Assembly (NCBI GenBank): GCA_002254595.1
Contig: NJEH01000049.1
Span: 1 to 6,569 of the forward strand
Reading direction: 5' to 3'
Source of the DNA: Thermofilum sp. ex4484_15
GTDB taxonomy: Archaea; Thermoproteota; Thermoprotei; Thermofilales; EX4484-15
Length of the DNA: 6,569 nt
In this document: piece by piece, positions 1 to 5,544 of the stretch
How positions within the stretch are numbered: position 1 is the first letter of the stretch
Layout: the number at the start of each line of letters is the position of its first letter
Notes under the pieces: generated by a model
Database searches by the model: none
What the model saw: only the letters and a program-made list of their open reading frames with translations
Told to the model about the DNA's origin: nothing
Position numbers and translations under genes: made by a program

Positions 1-188
1 TTACCATGGATTCGCTACAGGCCGGATATTTCGTAGGGTTATTTAAGCCTAAGGTAGCGATACCTATGCATTACGATACCTTCCCAGCTATAAAAGCCAA
101 TCCCGAGGATTTCGAAAGGGCCGTTAAGAAGTATTCACCTAGCACTAGGGTAGTCATATTGAACCCCGGGGAAAGCTACGAGTTCTAA
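1..188 (+). CDS. UPF0173 metal-dependent hydrolase, C-terminal fragment
   Basis: This is the C-terminal end of a metallo-beta-lactamase-fold hydrolase of the UPF0173 family. The frame is open from the left edge (first full codon at position 3), so the start lies outside the window and the ATG at 6 is internal. About 61 residues are visible. The stretch KPKVAIPMHYDTFP matches the family's C-terminal motif, whose His (in PMHY) is a metal ligand, and the tail ends in a typical NPGESYEF. The other metal-binding motifs (HxHxDH) would be upstream and cannot be seen. The biological substrate of the family is not established. The TAA stop at 186-188 overlaps the stop of the convergent M24 peptidase gene (185-187 on the minus strand), so the two genes leave no room for separate terminators. 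Family assignment is confident; function is not. Confidence 0.85.
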   Translation, partial: TMDSLQAGYFVGLFKPKVAIPMHYDTFPAIKANPEDFERAVKKYSPSTRVVILNPGESYEF

Positions 189-1276
189 AGCCCTATAAAG
201 CTACTTAAATTGGTTAACCTTTCCCCTTTATCTCTCTTAACTAAGTACATATCCTCTATTCTAACCCCCTTATCCTTTAAGTAAAGACCCGGTTCGATCG
301 TTACTATCATACCCTCCTTTAGTGGCCTATCATTATCTGGCGCTATTAAGGGATATTCATGTACCTCAAGTCCTACGCCGTGGCCTAACGAGTGAATGAA
401 GTAACTACCCAATCCCTCCTTTTCGATAAATACCCTAGCTTCCCTATCCACCTCCGAAGCTTTAATCCCCTCTCTTAATTTACTAATGGCGTTTTCCTGG
501 GCCCCTCGTACTATCTTCAATAAATTCTCGTCCTCCGTACGTAACCTACCGAGACTAACGGTCCTAGTTATATCTGAGCAGTACCCGTTTACTTTAGCCC
601 CAACATCTATTACTATTAATTCCCCGCTCTTAATAGTTTTATCGCTGGGTATAGCATGGGGAAAGCGGGCATTCCTCCCTGAAGCTACTATCGGTTCGAA
701 GGAAGGTACGGCCCCTCGTCTCCTCATTTCGTATATCAGCTCGCTAGCTACTTCATATTCCTTCAATCCCTCCCGTAAGTTAGTTAAAACTTCCTTAATA
801 GCCTCTTCAGCTACTTCGATAGCTTTCTTTACGTTATCTACTTCCCAACCCTCCTTTACCGACCTCATTTCCGAAAGTACGTCCGTTAGGTCCGCTATTT
901 CCTTACCCCTTAATGCCTCCCTTGCTAGTGAAAAGCTAAAATGACCTATTAGGCCTACCGACCCCTTACAATTCGCTACCTCCTCTTTAATTAAATCCTT
1001 TAACTTCCCTCTAAACACCCTTCCCTCTAAATGAGGCAATTCATAAGGTAGGTAAGCTATTACTTCGCAAGACTTACATTCCTCTACTGCCCTCTCGTAA
1101 TCCAACCTGGGTACGGCTAACTTACATGTATCCTCCTTTAATATAATTAGTCCCTGCCCTCTGAAGCCCGTTAAGTACTCTACATTACCCCTATCAGTAA
1201 CTAACGTTAAACTTACTCCCCTTTTAATTACCTCCTCTGTTAGCCTACGTATTCTCCTTCGATATACTTCCTCCGT
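185..1276 (-). CDS. pepQ: Xaa-Pro peptidase (prolidase / aminopeptidase P-like, M24B)
   Basis: Cytoplasmic metallopeptidase of the M24 creatinase fold, expected to cleave Xaa-Pro bonds in peptides. From an ACG at 1276 the product is 363 aa, the usual prolidase length. The N-terminal creatinase domain (about 1-125) includes RGNVEYLTGF, and the catalytic domain follows. All five metal ligands are visible: Asp224 (VIDVGAK) and Asp235 (YCSDITRT), His299 (SLGHGVG), Glu328 (TIEPGLY) and Glu341 (VRIEDMY). His207 (RFPHA) is a likely substrate-binding residue. The start is a problem. The frame is open from 1291, but no ATG, GTG or TTG occurs before a TTG at 1105, which would delete 57 residues including the conserved NVEYLTGF segment. 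ACG at 1276 gives MEEVYRRRIRRL, a typical family N-terminus, just after a G-run. The frame is closed upstream by TAA (1292-1294), itself preceded by an ATG. Prolidase versus other M24B specificity is unresolved. Confidence 0.88.
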   Translation of the reverse strand, partial: TEEVYRRRIRRLTEEVIKRGVSLTLVTDRGNVEYLTGFRGQGLIILKEDTCKLAVPRLDYERAVEECKSCEVIAYLPYELPHLEGRVFRGKLKDLIKEEVANCKGSVGLIGHFSFSLAREALRGKEIADLTDVLSEMRSVKEGWEVDNVKKAIEVAEEAIKEVLTNLREGLKEYEVASELIYEMRRRGAVPSFEPIVASGRNARFPHAIPSDKTIKSGELIVIDVGAKVNGYCSDITRTVSLGRLRTEDENLLKIVRGAQENAISKLREGIKASEVDREARVFIEKEGLGSYFIHSLGHGVGLEVHEYPLIAPDNDRPLKEGMIVTIEPGLYLKDKGVRIEDMYLVKRDKGERLTNLSSFIGL

Positions 1277-1278
1277 AA

Positions 1279-1294
1279 CCCCCTTACCCCCTTA
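1279..1294 (-). repeat. Tandem 8-bp repeat (TAAGGGGG x2) before the peptidase start
   Basis: On the minus strand TAAGGGGG occurs twice in exact tandem, directly before TTACGG, where ACG (1276-1274) is the proposed peptidase start. GGGGG can pair with CCUCC at the 3' end of 16S rRNA through one G-U wobble, so one or both copies may act as SD elements. The spacing to ACG is 2 nt for the near copy and 10 nt for the far copy. The TAA of the upstream copy is also the in-frame stop that closes the peptidase frame. The repeat itself is certain; its role is inferred. Confidence 0.6.
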
Positions 1295-1367
1295 CATAAG
1301 ATCCCTTACTACTAATAACTTTTTAGGCTGTACTGTAAGGCTAAGTAGCGAAATGAGGAGGGCCCGA

Positions 1368-1901
1368 TCACTGCTTCACCAATACCCTTCCCTTTTTAAG
1401 GAAGTTCGTGAAGGCGGCCTTTACGTAATCGCATGCTATAACGACTACTAAAGCCTCTGAAGGCTGCCCGTAAACTATTAGCGACCTAGGTGGTGCCAGG
1501 ATGGTAGCCGGAAGAACTAGTAAATCTTCTTCCCCTTCTACGTAAATTAGCGAAGTACCCTCTCCTTTACGAGAGATAAGTTCTCTGAGGGCTTTCCAAG
1601 AAGCTGAACTTAACGTAGAAGCCTCATTAATTACCCTAATCACCCTAACGGCTTCTACCTTAGTTCGTCTCCTCCTTCTTAGGCTCCTCCCATCTACTAT
1701 GGCTATACTGGGATCTAATCCGTATCTAGTTAAATTTTCGGAAACTACATCTCCTACGCTTATTATCAGAGGGGGGCGGAAATCCTCCGCTATCACTTTA
1801 AGTTTCTCTATAGATTTAGGAGGCTCGCTGAAAATGCTTATCCCCAGTGGCCTCTTTAATTTTAAGAGGTCGTGGTTAAGGAACCTTATACACGAGGTTA
1901 T
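1368..1901 (-). CDS. GTP-dependent dephospho-CoA kinase (DUF359)
   Basis: Archaeal GTP-dependent dephospho-CoA kinase, which phosphorylates the 3'-OH of dephospho-CoA in the last step of CoA synthesis and is unrelated to bacterial CoaE. Family motifs appear in order: KRPLG near the N-terminus, ISVGDVVSENL, IVDGRSLR, then YVEGEEDLLVLPA and IVYGQPSEALVVV, the last two being the usual C-terminal signature. With an ATA start at 1901 the protein is 177 aa, within the usual size. The first canonical start, GTG at 1796, would give 142 aa and remove the conserved KRPLG segment. No ATG, GTG or TTG exists in frame between the upstream TGA (1947-1949) and 1796. The ATA at 1901-1899 overlaps the spt4 stop TAA (1900-1898) in an ATAA arrangement that mimics the common ATGA coupling. 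Translational coupling to spt4 is therefore likely. The product call is confident; the start is uncertain, with ATA at 1889 an alternative. Confidence 0.87.
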   Translation of the reverse strand: MTSCIRFLNHDLLKLKRPLGISIFSEPPKSIEKLKVIAEDFRPPLIISVGDVVSENLTRYGLDPSIAIVDGRSLRRRRRTKVEAVRVIRVINEASTLSSASWKALRELISRKGEGTSLIYVEGEEDLLVLPATILAPPRSLIVYGQPSEALVVVIACDYVKAAFTNFLKKGRVLVKQ

Positions 1902-2104
1902 CTTACCTTTATCGCGTACTTCCCCTCCCCCTGTATACCGAGTTTCTCAGCTACGGAGGAGGATTTATCTAGTATAATTATCATGCCGCTCCAATCATTA
2001 GTTACTTCAGTAGATCCGCAATAAGGGCACTTTTCAGCCGATGATGGTATGAGCCTTTTGCATTTCCTACAGGCCCTGAAAGGAGCTGCCGTTCTCCTAG
2101 CCGT
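1898..2104 (-). CDS. spt4: Transcription elongation factor Spt4
   Basis: Small zinc-ribbon subunit of the archaeal Spt4/5 (NusG) elongation factor, which clamps RNA polymerase and increases processivity. The product has about 68 residues. Two CxxC pairs form the zinc site (RACRKCK and EKCPYCGS), followed by the family core TNDWSGMIIILDKSSSVAEKLGI and the ending GKYAIKVR before TAA. No ATG, GTG or TTG is present in frame before a Met in the core that lies beyond both zinc pairs, and the frame is closed upstream by TAG at 2110-2108. ACG at 2104 gives MARRTAAPFRAC, a typical Spt4 N-terminus. It lies 6 nt after GGTG (2114-2111), the same SD type and similar spacing seen before tfb, eL40 and rimI here. 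A TATA box at 2137-2148 predicts a start of transcription near 2116. The dephospho-CoA kinase gene follows directly. Rpo7, the usual upstream neighbour, is absent. Confidence 0.88.
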   Translation of the reverse strand, partial: TARRTAAPFRACRKCKRLIPSSAEKCPYCGSTEVTNDWSGMIIILDKSSSVAEKLGIQGEGKYAIKVR

Positions 2105-2136
2105 AGCCTACACCCGTTAACTTCGATAGAGAAGGA

Positions 2137-2148
2137 GTTATTTAAAAG
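2137..2148 (-). promoter_or_regulatory. TATA box for the spt4 - CoA kinase unit
   Basis: On the minus strand the sequence CTTTTAAATAAC lies between the PIN stop and spt4. Counting about 27 bp from its centre puts transcription start near 2116, just before the GGTG element and the proposed ACG start. The leader would be about 12 nt, in line with the other short leaders here. This implies spt4 can be transcribed independently of the PIN gene. Confidence 0.55.
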
Positions 2149-2153
2149 CAACG

Positions 2154-2561
2154 TTACTCGCTATCGCTCTCTAGCCTCTTCCTGCTCTCCCTATAGTAAA
2201 TACAGCTTAACCCCGCTCTCCTTAACCTCCTCCTTAACTCCCTATCGTTAGTCAATACCGAACACCTATTCTCTAAGGCGTACGCTACTATTTTGCTATC
2301 CACATTAGGGGGCCATGGAGGCGATTTGACTATAATGCATTCCTCCACTAGATCCAACGCCAATCTAAACTTCCTTACCTCGGAGGGAGTACCCCTAGCT
2401 ATTTTGTTTAGTACCTCATATACTGTATCTAACAGTACTAAAGGTAAGTACTTTCCCTCTGTTATTTCCCTTAAATTGGATATTACATCTACCTTACCTA
2501 AGTAAGGTAGGAGCAATGCATTAGTATCGAGCAATACCTTTTCTACTTTTCCCATAGCCAT
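2154..2561 (-). CDS. PIN-domain protein, Utp24/Fcf1-like (UPF0129)
   Basis: Predicted Mg-dependent ribonuclease of 135 aa that spans one PIN domain. The acidic residues expected at the active site are visible: Asp12 (LLDTNALLLPY), Glu49 (DTVYEV), Asp88 (NVDSKIVAYA) and Asp106 (LTNDRELRRRL). The C-terminal LSCIYYRESRKRL matches the archaeal Utp24/Fcf1-like group, a proposed rRNA-processing family, better than VapC toxins. No antitoxin gene lies beside it, and this family typically sits near eIF2-gamma, rpo7 and spt4, which fits the spt4 gene just downstream. The start is ATG at 2561; a second in-frame ATG two codons later (2555) is an alternative. It is transcribed divergently from the COG2403 GTPase. 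The assignment to rRNA maturation is inference; PIN nuclease is secure. Confidence 0.82.
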   Translation of the reverse strand: MAMGKVEKVLLDTNALLLPYLGKVDVISNLREITEGKYLPLVLLDTVYEVLNKIARGTPSEVRKFRLALDLVEECIIVKSPPWPPNVDSKIVAYALENRCSVLTNDRELRRRLRRAGLSCIYYRESRKRLESDSE

Positions 2562-2594
2562 AGCCTATATATTATTTCATAGGCCTTCGCATTA

Positions 2595-2616
2595 ATAGGT
2601 AATTTCTTATACCTAT
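2595..2616. repeat. Inverted repeat in the divergent promoter region
   Basis: ATAGGTA (2595-2601) and TACCTAT (2610-2616) are perfect 7-bp inverted arms separated by 8 bp. The site lies between the PIN and COG2403 GTPase genes and overlaps the candidate PIN TATA element (TATAAG on the minus strand, 2606-2611). It could be an operator for a dimeric regulator. The repeat is directly visible; binding is inferred. Confidence 0.4.
2606..2611 (-). promoter_or_regulatory. Candidate TATA box for the PIN gene
   Basis: TATAAG on the minus strand has its centre about 27 bp before 2581, giving a predicted leader of roughly 20 nt to the ATG at 2561. A nearer TATA-like run at 2564-2574 is too close to the ATG to serve it. 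The call is position-based only. Confidence 0.35.
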
Positions 2617-2638
2617 GTAAAATAAAAAATAGAAAAGA

Positions 2639-2647
2639 TTTATTTTA
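2639..2647 (+). promoter_or_regulatory. TATA box for the COG2403 GTPase gene
   Basis: TTTATTTTA follows a purine-rich GAAAAGA that could act as a BRE. Transcription would start near 2670, about 24 nt before the ATG at 2694, leaving room for the GGGGGG SD at 2681-2686. From the earlier ATG at 2676 the leader would be only about 6 nt, with no SD. Confidence 0.5.
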
Positions 2648-2693
2648 GAATAAGTCCTTTCTGAAAGTCGTAACGATGAAGGGGGGATCCTCG

Positions 2694-4028
2694 ATGAAGA
2701 GGAAAGTAATAATAATGGGTGCTGGGGGAAGGGATTTCCATAATTTTAACGTGTTCTTCAGGGATAACCCCGATTATCAAGTAGTAGCCTTTACGGCAGG
2801 ACAAATACCTAACATAGACAATAGGTTATATCCTCCATCCCTTTCAGGCAAGCTTTACCCTAATGGAATACCTATCTATAGCGAGGAGAAATTGGAGGAG
2901 ATCATCAAGAGGGAGGGGGTAGACGAGGTAGTCCTCTCCTATAGCGACTTAAGCTATGTAGAGGTCATGAAGAAGGCTGCTAGGGTACTAGCTGCCGGTG
3001 CATCCTTTAAATTATTAGGGCCTAATGATACTATGTTAAAGTCTTCCAAGCCCGTTATAGCGGTTTGTGCTGTAAGGACGGGAGCGGGTAAAAGTACGGT
3101 TTCCAGGGCTCTATCCTCTTTATTAAGGAATAAGGGGGTAAAACACGTAATAGTGAGGCACCCTATGGCTTATGGCGACCTAGAGAAGCAAGCTGTTCAA
3201 AGGTTCGAGAAGCTCGAGGATCTCGATAAGTACGGTTGTACTATAGAGGAACGTGAGGAGTATGAACCACATCTCGAGAATGGGGTAATAGTCTACGCTG
3301 GCGTAGATTACGTTAAGATACTCTCCGAGGCTGAGAAGGAAGCTGAGGTGATAATATGGGATGGTGGTAATAACGATTGGCCCTTCTTCAAACCTGATCT
3401 AATGATTACCGTAGTGGATCCTTTAAGGCCTGGGGATGAGGTTAATTCCTACCCTGGTGAAGTAAACTTAAGGTTAGCGGATGTAGTGATAGTAAACAAG
3501 GTGAATGTAGCTAATAATGATCAAGTTAAGAAGGTCAAAGAGAACGTAAGTAGGGTAAACCCTCGCGCTACAATAATAGAGGCCGAATCCCTAGTGAAAC
3601 CGGATAGGCCTGAGCTAATAAGAGGTAAAAGGGTACTAGTCGTCGAAGACGGCCCTACGGTAACCCACGGGAATATGAGTTACGGTGCTGGTTACGTAGC
3701 CGCTAGGGAATTTGGAGCGGCCGAAATAGTAGATCCTAGGCCTTATGCGGTTGGTAGCATAGCGGATACCTTTAGGAACTACCCTAATCTAGGGCCTGTA
3801 TTACCCGCCATGGGCTACGGATTAAAGCAAATGAAGGAATTAGAGGCAACGGTCAATAAAGTACCTTGCGATTCCGTAGTCTTAGGGACCCCTTCTAATA
3901 TCTCGAGATACTTAAAAATAAATAAGCCGGTAGTTAGGGTTCGTTACGAGATTAAAGTAGTTAACGGGCCGTCGTTAGGTTCCATAATAGGTGAATTCCT
4001 AAGAAGTAAGGGGGTCCTGAAACCTTAG
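2694..4028 (+). CDS. COG2403 GTPase / cyclic 2,3-diphosphoglycerate synthetase family
   Basis: Predicted cytoplasmic P-loop nucleotide-binding protein of 444 aa, the size of this family. In methanogens the family member cyclises 2,3-diphosphoglycerate to the thermoprotectant cDPG using ATP; the role in crenarchaea is not established. The N-terminal third looks Rossmann-like, beginning KVIIMGAGGRDFHNF. The P-loop is RTGAGKST (about residues 128-135 from this start), followed by RHPMAYGDLEKQ. IIWDGGNND resembles a Walker B region, and VIVNKVN occupies the NKxD position. ATG at 2694 is chosen because GGGGGG (2681-2686) lies 7 nt upstream and the protein then begins MKRKVIIMGAGG. An ATG at 2676 would add six residues (MKGGSS) encoded by that SD. 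The gene has its own promoter and the HIT gene follows 55 bp downstream. Family is confident; cDPG synthesis itself is not shown. Confidence 0.82.
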   Translation: MKRKVIIMGAGGRDFHNFNVFFRDNPDYQVVAFTAGQIPNIDNRLYPPSLSGKLYPNGIPIYSEEKLEEIIKREGVDEVVLSYSDLSYVEVMKKAARVLAAGASFKLLGPNDTMLKSSKPVIAVCAVRTGAGKSTVSRALSSLLRNKGVKHVIVRHPMAYGDLEKQAVQRFEKLEDLDKYGCTIEEREEYEPHLENGVIVYAGVDYVKILSEAEKEAEVIIWDGGNNDWPFFKPDLMITVVDPLRPGDEVNSYPGEVNLRLADVVIVNKVNVANNDQVKKVKENVSRVNPRATIIEAESLVKPDRPELIRGKRVLVVEDGPTVTHGNMSYGAGYVAAREFGAAEIVDPRPYAVGSIADTFRNYPNLGPVLPAMGYGLKQMKELEATVNKVPCDSVVLGTPSNISRYLKINKPVVRVRYEIKVVNGPSLGSIIGEFLRSKGVLKP

Positions 4029-4042
4029 CTAAGAGTAGAGCC

Positions 4043-4051
4043 TTTAATAAA
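4043..4051 (+). promoter_or_regulatory. TATA box for the HIT gene
   Basis: TTTAATAAA lies in the 55-bp gap after the GTPase gene. A start about 27 bp from its centre falls near 4074, giving a leader of about 10 nt before the ATG at 4084. This suggests the HIT gene can be transcribed separately, although read-through from the upstream gene is also possible. Confidence 0.45.
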
Positions 4052-4083
4052 GGAGTATAGCACTAAGACCTAAGGGATATTAA

Positions 4084-4581
4084 ATGAAGACCTTATGGGC
4101 CCCTTGGCGTATGAAGTATATAAAGTATTCGCAAATAACTAGGGAAAAAGGTATTTGCTTTATATGCGAATCCCTTAAGAAGGGAGTAAGTAAGGAAAGT
4201 TTAGTCTTATATATAGGTGAGAACGCGTTAATTATGTTAAACCTATACCCCTATAATAACGGGCACCTGTTAATAGCGCCTAAATCTCACGTGCCTTCTC
4301 TTACAGATCTTAAGGATGAAGAACTATGTGAATTAATGAAACTAACCGTTAAGGGGATAAGGCTACTTAAATTAGTTATGAAACCTCATGGGTTTAACGT
4401 AGGTATAAATATAGGTAAAGTAGCTGGAGCAGGATTAGAGGACCACGTACATATTCACGTAGTACCTAGGTGGGAGGGGGATACTAACTTCATGCCTATA
4501 GTATCTGATACTAAAGTAATACCAGAAGCCGTTTACGATACTTACGAAAAGCTTAAGGCTCGCTTGAATGAAGTTATGTAG
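4084..4581 (+). CDS. HIT-family nucleotide hydrolase/transferase
   Basis: Histidine-triad protein of 165 aa, a typical single-domain length. The catalytic triad is His121, His123 and His125 in HVHIHVVPRW; the middle-to-last His supplies the nucleophile that attacks the alpha-phosphate of nucleotide substrates. The N-terminal MKTLWAPWRMKYI and the CFIC pair (Cys25, Cys28), with His69 in PKSH, resemble the zinc-containing Ap4A hydrolase/phosphorylase-like branch. GHLLIAPKSHV is the family's conserved strand. Likely substrates are dinucleoside polyphosphates such as Ap4A, or AMP conjugates; the exact one cannot be read from sequence. The start ATG begins at the conserved N-terminus, so it is secure. 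It ends 4 bp before the convergent tfb stop. Confidence 0.88.
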   Translation: MKTLWAPWRMKYIKYSQITREKGICFICESLKKGVSKESLVLYIGENALIMLNLYPYNNGHLLIAPKSHVPSLTDLKDEELCELMKLTVKGIRLLKLVMKPHGFNVGINIGKVAGAGLEDHVHIHVVPRWEGDTNFMPIVSDTKVIPEAVYDTYEKLKARLNEVM

Positions 4582-4585
4582 CCTA

Positions 4586-5506
4586 CTATCTTAGCGGTAA
4601 CTTTATTTTAAGCTTCTTAGCTAGTTCCTTGTACCTATTTCTAACGGTTACTTCAGTAACTTGGGCCGCTTGGGCTACTTCCTTTTGGGTCTTTACCTCG
4701 CCGGAAAGTAATGAAGCTATGTAAATGGCAGCAGCTGCTAAACCAGCTGGATCCTTACCGGCGGTTATTCCTGCTTTCTTAGCTTGGCTTAGGATCTCTA
4801 TGGCCTTCCTAATGGTAGAAGCGTTTAACTTTAATATCTCCCCTATCCTTGGGGCGAAATCCACGGAATCGGGTAAGGGAACGCTGACAGCCGATTTCCT
4901 GACTAATAACCTGTAACATCTAGCTACCTCCTTCCTACCTGCCCTAGTATATTTGGCTATTTCGTCTAAAGTTCTAGGTATCCTCATCTCCCTACAAGCT
5001 GCATAGACTGCTGCCGCCATGACGGATTCTATGCTCCTACCCCTTACTAAATCCGTCTCTAGGGCCTTACGGTATATCTCCAGAGCCCTCTCCTTTACCC
5101 TCTCGGGGAGCCCTAACTGGGAAGCTAACCGCTCTAATTCCATGGAAGCTTGCGATAGGTTCCTCTCTATGGACGATTGTACCCTAGCCCTTAGGTGCCA
5201 CTTCCTTAACCTAATCATCTCTATCTTTTTGCCTAGGCTTATCTCCCTCCCTGCTGCATCCTTACTTCTCCAATCTATATCGGTCGAAAGGGACTCCGGC
5301 ATTACCCTACTTAACGGGGCACCTACCCTGCTTCTCCTCTCCCTTTCCTCCGCTGTGAAAGCTCTCCACTCAGGTCCCTGATCTATGCTCCTCTCACTTA
5401 TTACGTAGCCGCAAACAGCGCAGATGAGTTCTCCACGTACCGGGTCGTAAATTAACTTATCGCTTCCGCAATTAGGACATCGAAGCCCTTCTTTTTCTTC
5501 AGCCAT
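4586..5506 (-). CDS. tfb: Transcription initiation factor B (TFB)
   Basis: Archaeal homologue of TFIIB, 306 aa. It binds the TBP-promoter complex and the BRE and recruits RNA polymerase. The N-terminal zinc ribbon has Cys10, Cys13, Cys29 and Cys32 (RCPNCGS and ICAVCGY). The B-reader/linker follows with GPEWRAF and IDWRSKDAAGREIS (about 45-90). Two cyclin folds occupy about 105-200 and 205-300. The second contains the BRE-recognising helix-turn-helix in TQKEVAQAAQVTEVTVRNRY. Length and motifs match complete general TFBs rather than the degenerate TFB3 type. The start is ATG at 5506, with GGTG 8 nt upstream. A TATA box at 5536-5544 predicts a leader of about 7 nt. Archaea often carry several tfb paralogues, and which one this is cannot be told here. 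Confidence 0.96.
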   Translation of the reverse strand: MAEEKEGLRCPNCGSDKLIYDPVRGELICAVCGYVISERSIDQGPEWRAFTAEERERRSRVGAPLSRVMPESLSTDIDWRSKDAAGREISLGKKIEMIRLRKWHLRARVQSSIERNLSQASMELERLASQLGLPERVKERALEIYRKALETDLVRGRSIESVMAAAVYAACREMRIPRTLDEIAKYTRAGRKEVARCYRLLVRKSAVSVPLPDSVDFAPRIGEILKLNASTIRKAIEILSQAKKAGITAGKDPAGLAAAAIYIASLLSGEVKTQKEVAQAAQVTEVTVRNRYKELAKKLKIKLPLR

Positions 5507-5535
5507 TTCTATCTCACCACTCTTTAAATTTTACG

Positions 5536-5544
5536 TTATAAAAA
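5536..5544 (-). promoter_or_regulatory. TATA box for tfb
   Basis: TTTTTATAA on the minus strand is centred about 27 bp before 5513, giving a short leader to the ATG at 5506. The rest of 5507-5646 is AT-rich and holds further TATA-like runs (5563-5570, 5578-5585, 5600-5606, 5621-5629), so the true box needs a mapped transcription start. No coding sequence is seen in this stretch. Confidence 0.45.

Noticed and set aside
486..944. Plus-strand open frame of 152 codons
   Set aside because: It lies wholly antisense to the M24 peptidase, whose frame carries all catalytic motifs; the plus-strand product shows no recognisable domain.
185..1105. TTG at 1105 as the start of the M24 peptidase
   Set aside because: It falls inside a conserved PRLDYERA segment and removes 57 residues of the N-terminal domain, including NVEYLTGF.
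1368..1796. GTG at 1796 as the start of the CoA kinase
   Set aside because: It would drop the conserved KRPLG region and leave 142 aa, although the upstream frame is open and family-like.
1861..1960. A sequencing frameshift joining spt4 and the kinase
   Set aside because: The spt4 frame ends with a normal family C-terminus (GKYAIKVR, then stop) and the kinase frame is normal after it, so no indel is needed.
1699..1977. Plus-strand open frame of 92 codons
   Set aside because: Antisense shadow of the dephospho-CoA kinase and spt4 genes; no family features.
2154..2561. VapC toxin of a toxin-antitoxin pair
   Set aside because: No small antitoxin gene lies adjacent, and the sequence and spt4 neighbourhood fit the Utp24/Fcf1-like group better.
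5019..5381. Plus-strand open frame of 120 codons, with smaller ones at 2293-2505 and 4725-4916
   Set aside because: All are antisense to tfb or the PIN gene and have low-complexity, Ser/Leu-rich products typical of shadow frames.
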